A DNA stretch of 17,578 bases from ZC4RG42 sp036676355 (GTDB lineage Bacteria > Pseudomonadota > Gammaproteobacteria > Burkholderiales > SG8-39). Position numbers and translations under genes: made by a program. Positions 13,564-17,578 of this stretch are shown piece after piece (within the stretch, counting starts at the first letter, position 1; each line of letters opens with the position of its first letter). Location: contig JAKFDA010000051.1 of the NCBI GenBank assembly GCA_036676355.1, positions 1 through 17,578 of the forward strand, written 5' to 3'. Below the pieces are notes generated by a model, which was given only the letters and a program-made list of their open reading frames with translations, searched no databases and was not told the origin of the DNA.

Positions 13564-16395
13564 ATGCATAAACTGCCGCGATGGTTCGGCGTAGCGGCCG
13601 CACTGTTTTGCACGAGCCTGATTTCCCTGCCGGCCGCACAGGCGGCCGCTCCGACGGACAAGACGCCAGTCGCGCAGGCGACCGAGGTCGCACTGCCCAA
13701 GGGCGTGGAACGCGGTCCTTCGCTGGCCGGCATCAGCGAATACCGCCTGCGCAACGGCCTCAAGGTGCTGCTCATGCCGGACCCGACGCAGGACCAGATC
13801 ACGCTCAACATCACCTATCTGGTCGGATCGCGGCACGAGGGCTATGGCGAGCGCGGCATGGCGCATCTGCTCGAGCACATGCTGTTCAAGGGCACGCCCC
13901 GCCATCCCAACCCCAAGGGGACGCTGCTCAAATACGGCGCCGATTTCAACGGCACCACTTCGTTCGACCGCACCAACTATTTCGAGACCTTTCCGGCCAA
14001 CGACAAATCGCTCGAGGCCATGCTCGAGCTCGAGGCCGATCGCATGGTCAATTCGCGCGTCTCCGCCAAGGACCTGGAAAGCGAAATGACCGTGGTGCGC
14101 AACGAGTTCGAAGCGGGCGAGAACAAGCCGTCCGTGCTGCTCAACGACCGCATCAGCGCCGCCGCCTACATGTGGCACAACTACGGCCGCACGGTCATCG
14201 GCACACGCAGCGATATCGAGAACGTACCGATCGAACGCCTGCAGGCTTTTTACAAAAACTATTACCGCCCGGACAACGCCGTCCTCATCGTGGCCGGTCG
14301 TTTCGACGAGGCACGCACGCTCAGCCGCATTGCCCAGGCGTTCGGTCGCATCGCCAGACCGGCGCAACCCGTCGTTCGGACCTACACCGAAGAGCCGCCG
14401 CAGGACGGTGAACGAGAAGTCTTCCTGCGTCGTGTCGGCGAAGTGCAGATGGTCGGCGCGCTGTACCACATTCCGGCCGGTTCGCACCCCGATTACGTGG
14501 CAGTCGACGTGCTGACCGAAGTACTGACAGCCAAGCCTACCGGGCGACTGCATCAGGCCCTGATCGAAACCGGTCAGGCCACTTTTGCGTATGGCTATAA
14601 CCGGCAGCTGCACGACCCCGGTTCGGCCTATTTCGGCGCCAGTGTGCGGCAAGGCAGTTCGCTCGAACAGGCGCGCGACACGTTGCTGGGCACAGTGGAG
14701 AGCTTCGCCGAAAAACCGGTGACCGACGAGGAAGTGGAGCGCGCCCGCGTCACGCTGCAGAACGATGTGGAAATGCTGCTCACCAATACGCGCGGCGTGG
14801 CGCTCACGCTGTCCGAATTCGCCGCGATGGGCGACTGGCGATTGCTGTTCTGGTATCGCGATCAACTCGCCAAGGTGAAGCGCGAAGACGTGCAGCGCGT
14901 CGCAACCGATTATCTGCGGCCGGCCAATCGCACGCTCGGCCTGTTCTATCCGACCGACGATCCCAAGCGCGTGGCGATTCCCGACACGCCGGACGTGCAC
15001 GCGATGCTGAAGGATTTCAATGGCGGCACCGATATCACGCTCGGCGAAGCATTCGATCCCACCCCGGCCAACATCGAAGCGCGTGTCATCCGCCGCACGC
15101 TCGACTCCGGTCTCAAGCTCGCCATGTTGCCGAAGCAGACGCGCGGCAACACCGTGATCGTGCAGATGGGCCTGCATTGGGGCACGCCCGAAACGCGCGA
15201 GAATCGCCATGCCGCCTGCTCTGTGGCAAGCGCCATGCTGTCGCGCGGCACGCAGAAACACACGCGAGCCGAACTGCGCGATGAGCTCGAACGGTTGCGC
15301 GCGACGGTCAGCGTCGGCACCGAAAGCGCATCGCTCAGCACCATTCGCCAAAATCTGCCCGAAGCGCTCGCGCTGGTCGCTGAAATGCTGCGCGAACCGT
15401 CGTTCCCGGCGAGCGAGTTCGAGCAGGTCACGCGCGAGCTGATCACGAGCATCGACGTGCAGCGCAACGATCCGTCCGCGCTCGCCAGCCTGACGGTCAA
15501 CCGGCATCTGAATCCCTATCCGCCCTCGCACTGGAACTACACGCCGACGCTGGACGAGCGCATCGAGCGAATCCGCAATCTCACCCTCGAAGACGTACGA
15601 CGCTGTCACGCCGAACTGGTCGGCGCTTCACACGGCGAAATCGCCGTCGTCGGAGACTTCGATCCCGAGGCCATGACCAAGCAGGTCGAACAGTTATTCG
15701 GCGACTGGAAAAACCCCGGCCCCTATGAGCGTGTCGTCGACGCCTATCACGACGTGTCGCCGATCGAAAAACTGCTCGAAACACCGGACAAGGCGAATGC
15801 CGTGCTGCGCGGCGGCTTCAATTTGCAGTTGCGCGATGACGATCCGGATTTTCCCGCGCTGGTGCTCGGCAGCTGGTTGATCGGCGGCTCATCGGACTCG
15901 CGCCTGTCGCGGCGCGTGCGCGAGCAGGAAGGCCTGTCGTACGGCGTCGGCGCATGGTTGAACGCGCGTTCGCTGGACAAGTCGGGCGAGTTCAATCTGT
16001 ATGCGATCTACGCACCGCAGAACGGCGAGCGGGTCGAAACGGCGATCCGCGAGGAACTGAGCCGCGCGCTGCAACAAGGCTTCGAGCAGGCGGAATTCGA
16101 AGATGGACGCCGGGCGCTGCTGCAGGCGCGCCATATCGCGCGCAACGCCGACACGAGTCTGGCCGGTCGACTTGCGAAATACGCGTACGTCGATCGCACT
16201 TTCGAATGGGATGCGCAACTGGAGCAACGCATCGCCACGCTGACGCCGGCGGAGGTGCGGGATACGCTGCGCCGTCATTTCGATCTGAGCACGCTGTCGA
16301 TCGTGAAAGCGGGCGATTTCAAGGCGGTGGCGACGCAGGCCGGCGGTGCGAAGAGCCAGCCGTCGAGCCGGCAGGAGGCCGAGACAGCCCATTGA
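13564..16395 (+). CDS. Exported two-domain M16 zinc metallopeptidase
   Basis: A periplasmic pitrilysin-family (M16) peptidase of 943 aa, with two half-repeats that form a closed chamber for degrading peptides. A signal peptide spans residues 1-27, with likely cleavage at AQA|A. The inverted zinc motif HLLEH is at 101-105 (His101, Glu104, His105), and Glu181 in RNEFE is the third ligand, 75 residues after His105, as in the family. The C-terminal half lacks a zinc motif but keeps the Arg/Tyr substrate-binding segment LSRRVREQEGLSYGV. The single-chain arrangement contrasts with lineages that split the halves into two genes. ATG at 13564 with GAGGA 5 nt upstream is preferred over the in-frame TTG at 13552. 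It converges on greB with only 24 nt between stops. Confidence 0.94.
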   Translation: MHKLPRWFGVAAALFCTSLISLPAAQAAAPTDKTPVAQATEVALPKGVERGPSLAGISEYRLRNGLKVLLMPDPTQDQITLNITYLVGSRHEGYGERGMAHLLEHMLFKGTPRHPNPKGTLLKYGADFNGTTSFDRTNYFETFPANDKSLEAMLELEADRMVNSRVSAKDLESEMTVVRNEFEAGENKPSVLLNDRISAAAYMWHNYGRTVIGTRSDIENVPIERLQAFYKNYYRPDNAVLIVAGRFDEARTLSRIAQAFGRIARPAQPVVRTYTEEPPQDGEREVFLRRVGEVQMVGALYHIPAGSHPDYVAVDVLTEVLTAKPTGRLHQALIETGQATFAYGYNRQLHDPGSAYFGASVRQGSSLEQARDTLLGTVESFAEKPVTDEEVERARVTLQNDVEMLLTNTRGVALTLSEFAAMGDWRLLFWYRDQLAKVKREDVQRVATDYLRPANRTLGLFYPTDDPKRVAIPDTPDVHAMLKDFNGGTDITLGEAFDPTPANIEARVIRRTLDSGLKLAMLPKQTRGNTVIVQMGLHWGTPETRENRHAACSVASAMLSRGTQKHTRAELRDELERLRATVSVGTESASLSTIRQNLPEALALVAEMLREPSFPASEFEQVTRELITSIDVQRNDPSALASLTVNRHLNPYPPSHWNYTPTLDERIERIRNLTLEDVRRCHAELVGASHGEIAVVGDFDPEAMTKQVEQLFGDWKNPGPYERVVDAYHDVSPIEKLLETPDKANAVLRGGFNLQLRDDDPDFPALVLGSWLIGGSSDSRLSRRVREQEGLSYGVGAWLNARSLDKSGEFNLYAIYAPQNGERVETAIREELSRALQQGFEQAEFEDGRRALLQARHIARNADTSLAGRLAKYAYVDRTFEWDAQLEQRIATLTPAEVRDTLRRHFDLSTLSIVKAGDFKAVATQAGGAKSQPSSRQEAETAH

Positions 16396-16419
16396 GCCCG
16401 TGCTCGAGCGCCATCGCCC

Positions 16420-16986
16420 TTAAGGCAGTTCGTCGTAGCGGACTTCGAGCACCTCGAGTTCCTCGACGCCGCCCGGCGTGCGCAGCATGACCGTATCGCC
16501 CTCGCGCGCTTTGAGCAGCGCCTTGGCGATGGGCGAGACCCAGGAGACACGCCCGCGCGCGGGGTCGACCTCATCCAGGCCGACGATGCTGACGGTGCGC
16601 TCCTGCCCCGCGCGATCGGCGTAGGTCACCGTGGCGCCGAAGAACACGCGGTCATCGTCCCGCCCGGCGCTGTGTACGACTTCGGCGAATTCGATGCGCT
16701 TGGATAGAAAGCGGATGCGGCGATCGACTTCGCGCAGGCGTTTTTTGCCGTACTGGTAATCGCCGTTCTCGGAGCGATCGCCGTTGCCTGCCGCCCAGGC
16801 GATGATATCGACGAGTTTGGGACGTTCGACTTCCCACAATTCGCTGAATTCGTCGCGGAGACGCTGGTAGCCGGCCGGCGTGATGTAATTTTTCGCACCG
16901 GGCACGCTTTGCGCCTCCGAAGATGATGTCAGATCGAGATCGTCGTCATCCTCGGAATCGGATTCTTTGGTGAAGGCTTTGCTCAT
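16420..16986 (-). CDS. greB: Transcript cleavage factor GreB
   Basis: GreB (188 aa) enters the RNA polymerase secondary channel and stimulates cleavage of backtracked RNA. The coiled-coil signature GDRSENGDYQYGKKRLRE spans residues 69-86, with the tip acidic residues Asp70 and Glu73 in place. The C-terminal FKBP-like domain includes VSPIAKALLKAREGD (150-164). An acidic N-terminal tail (SDSEDDDDLD, 9-18) makes it about 30 residues longer than the E. coli protein and is of the kind seen in betaproteobacterial GreB. ATG at 16986 gives the standard MSKAF-type start. The upstream 37 codons of open frame lack homology. The ribosome site is weak. ATGATA at 17013-17018 (TATCAT on the minus strand) is a possible -10 box. 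Confidence 0.95.
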   Translation of the reverse strand: MSKAFTKESDSEDDDDLDLTSSSEAQSVPGAKNYITPAGYQRLRDEFSELWEVERPKLVDIIAWAAGNGDRSENGDYQYGKKRLREVDRRIRFLSKRIEFAEVVHSAGRDDDRVFFGATVTYADRAGQERTVSIVGLDEVDPARGRVSWVSPIAKALLKAREGDTVMLRTPGGVEELEVLEVRYDELP

Positions 16987-17129
16987 GATCGAAGGCAATG
17001 TATTTGAGAGGGATGATAGCAACCGGGGCGCCGCATTCCCGCTTCGCGCGACCGTAGAAAAATCATCGGGAACCACTTCCCTTTGATTCCTGCCCAAGAT
17101 TTACATTCAACCGCCCGGAAGGAAATTTG
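16987..17129. promoter_or_regulatory. Divergent greB / Do-protease promoter region
   Basis: This 143-nt gap must hold both promoters. TATCAT (minus strand, 17018-17013) is a candidate greB -10 box. On the plus strand, TTGATT (17083-17088) and TACATT (17102-17107) resemble -35 and -10 elements but are only 13 nt apart, so they are unlikely to work as one promoter. GGAAC at 17069-17073 lacks a convincing sigma-E partner. Confidence 0.3.
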
Positions 17130-17578
17130 ATGTCGAAGAACAATATGCTGGCCATGGCCGTTGCGGCCGCAATCGGCACCGGCGCAATCGCCGGGTTTGT
17201 CGGCCACGATGCCATCGGCAACGCCCAGGCCGCGCCGGCCGTCACCGATCAGGGCCTGCCAGATTTCACTCAGTTGGTCGTTTCGCAAGGGCCGGCCGTG
17301 GTCAATATCACGGTCACGCAACAGCAGCGACAGACGGCCGAGCAGATGCCCTTCAAGCCCGGCGACCCGATGTACGAATTCTTCCGCCGCTTCCAGATTC
17401 CGATTCCCGAGGCCGATCCGACGCCGCGCCACGGGTTGGGTTCGGGTTTCATCATCAGCAAGGACGGCTATGTGCTTACCAACGCGCATGTCGTCGCGGA
17501 TGCGAGTGAAGTCACCGTCAAACTTACCGACAAGCGCGAACTGAAGGCGAAAGTGATCGGCAGCGACGCGCGTACCGA
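17130..17578 (+). CDS. Do/HtrA-family periplasmic serine protease (5' part, truncated by window edge)
   Basis: The first 149 codons of a DegP/DegQ/MucD-type protease that degrades misfolded envelope proteins. A hydrophobic N-terminal segment (residues ~5-34) ending in AQA is a signal peptide. PAVVNI (55-60) begins the trypsin-like fold, followed by a flexible loop with the FEFF-like YEFFRRF stretch. GLGSGFIIS (102-110) and the catalytic-His motif TNAHVV with His120 are intact. The catalytic Asp, Ser and PDZ domains lie beyond the edge. AAGGAA sits about 8 nt before ATG 17130. Which paralogue it is (DegP, DegQ or MucD) cannot be decided without the rest. It is divergent from greB rather than in an rpoE operon. 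Confidence 0.92.
   Translation, partial: MSKNNMLAMAVAAAIGTGAIAGFVGHDAIGNAQAAPAVTDQGLPDFTQLVVSQGPAVVNITVTQQQRQTAEQMPFKPGDPMYEFFRRFQIPIPEADPTPRHGLGSGFIISKDGYVLTNAHVVADASEVTVKLTDKRELKAKVIGSDART

Noticed and set aside
13513..15609. Long open frame (about 700 codons) on the minus strand opposite the M16 peptidase
   Set aside because: It is antisense to the conserved zinc-peptidase domains, with no recognisable motifs of its own.
17069..17110. Sigma-E promoter for the Do protease gene
   Set aside because: GGAAC is present at 17069-17073 but no suitable -10 element lies 16-17 nt downstream; the TTCAA is too far away.

Overview
The window is a GC-rich chromosomal segment, most likely from a betaproteobacterium (a gammaproteobacterium is less likely). 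The evidence is the house-keeping set (HtpG, a GreB with an acidic N-terminal tail, a Do-family protease, a two-domain M16 peptidase), the pair of periplasmic c-type cytochromes beside a MoxR/VWA pair, and strong third-position GC, which leaves long open frames antisense to most genes. No tRNA, rRNA, CRISPR array, transposase or phage gene is visible.

Layout. Positions 1-788 hold two small monoheme cytochrome c genes on the minus strand, closed by a strong intrinsic terminator at 21-46. Divergent from them, 1042-3605 carries a likely operon on the plus strand: a MoxR-type AAA+ ATPase, a CoxE-like VWA protein and a GNAT acetyltransferase. An O-acetylhomoserine sulfhydrylase gene (metY) follows at 3726-4997. 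It converges on a minus-strand pair, 5233-11169: a GspE/PilB-type secretion ATPase and, 3 nt after its stop, a 1378-residue MASE1-PAS(x5)-GGDEF-EAL c-di-GMP enzyme. Next, also on the minus strand, is htpG (11411-13330) with a sigma-32-like promoter. A divergent region leads to an exported M16 zinc peptidase (13564-16395), which converges on greB (16420-16986). The window ends inside a periplasmic Do/HtrA serine protease (17130 to the edge).

How the genes fit together. The ATPase and the c-di-GMP enzyme look translationally coupled, which suggests that pilus or secretion ATPase activity is linked to c-di-GMP turnover. The MoxR/VWA pair resembles the CoxD/CoxE, NorQ/NorD and CbbQ/CbbO metalloenzyme-activation modules, but no client enzyme is next to it; the only nearby redox proteins are the divergent cytochromes. 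HtpG, the M16 peptidase and the Do protease form a loose protein-quality-control neighbourhood.

Most genes are ordinary core genes. The features most worth a second look are the nested PAS array with a near-exact 124-125 residue period, the EAL domain that lacks its conserved C-terminal Gln, the terminator-like hairpin at the ATPase/c-di-GMP gene junction, the palindrome-rich gap behind htpG where a dispersed-repeat-like element abuts or forms the htpG 3' end, and the clientless MoxR/VWA/GNAT operon. I found no convincing wholly new system.
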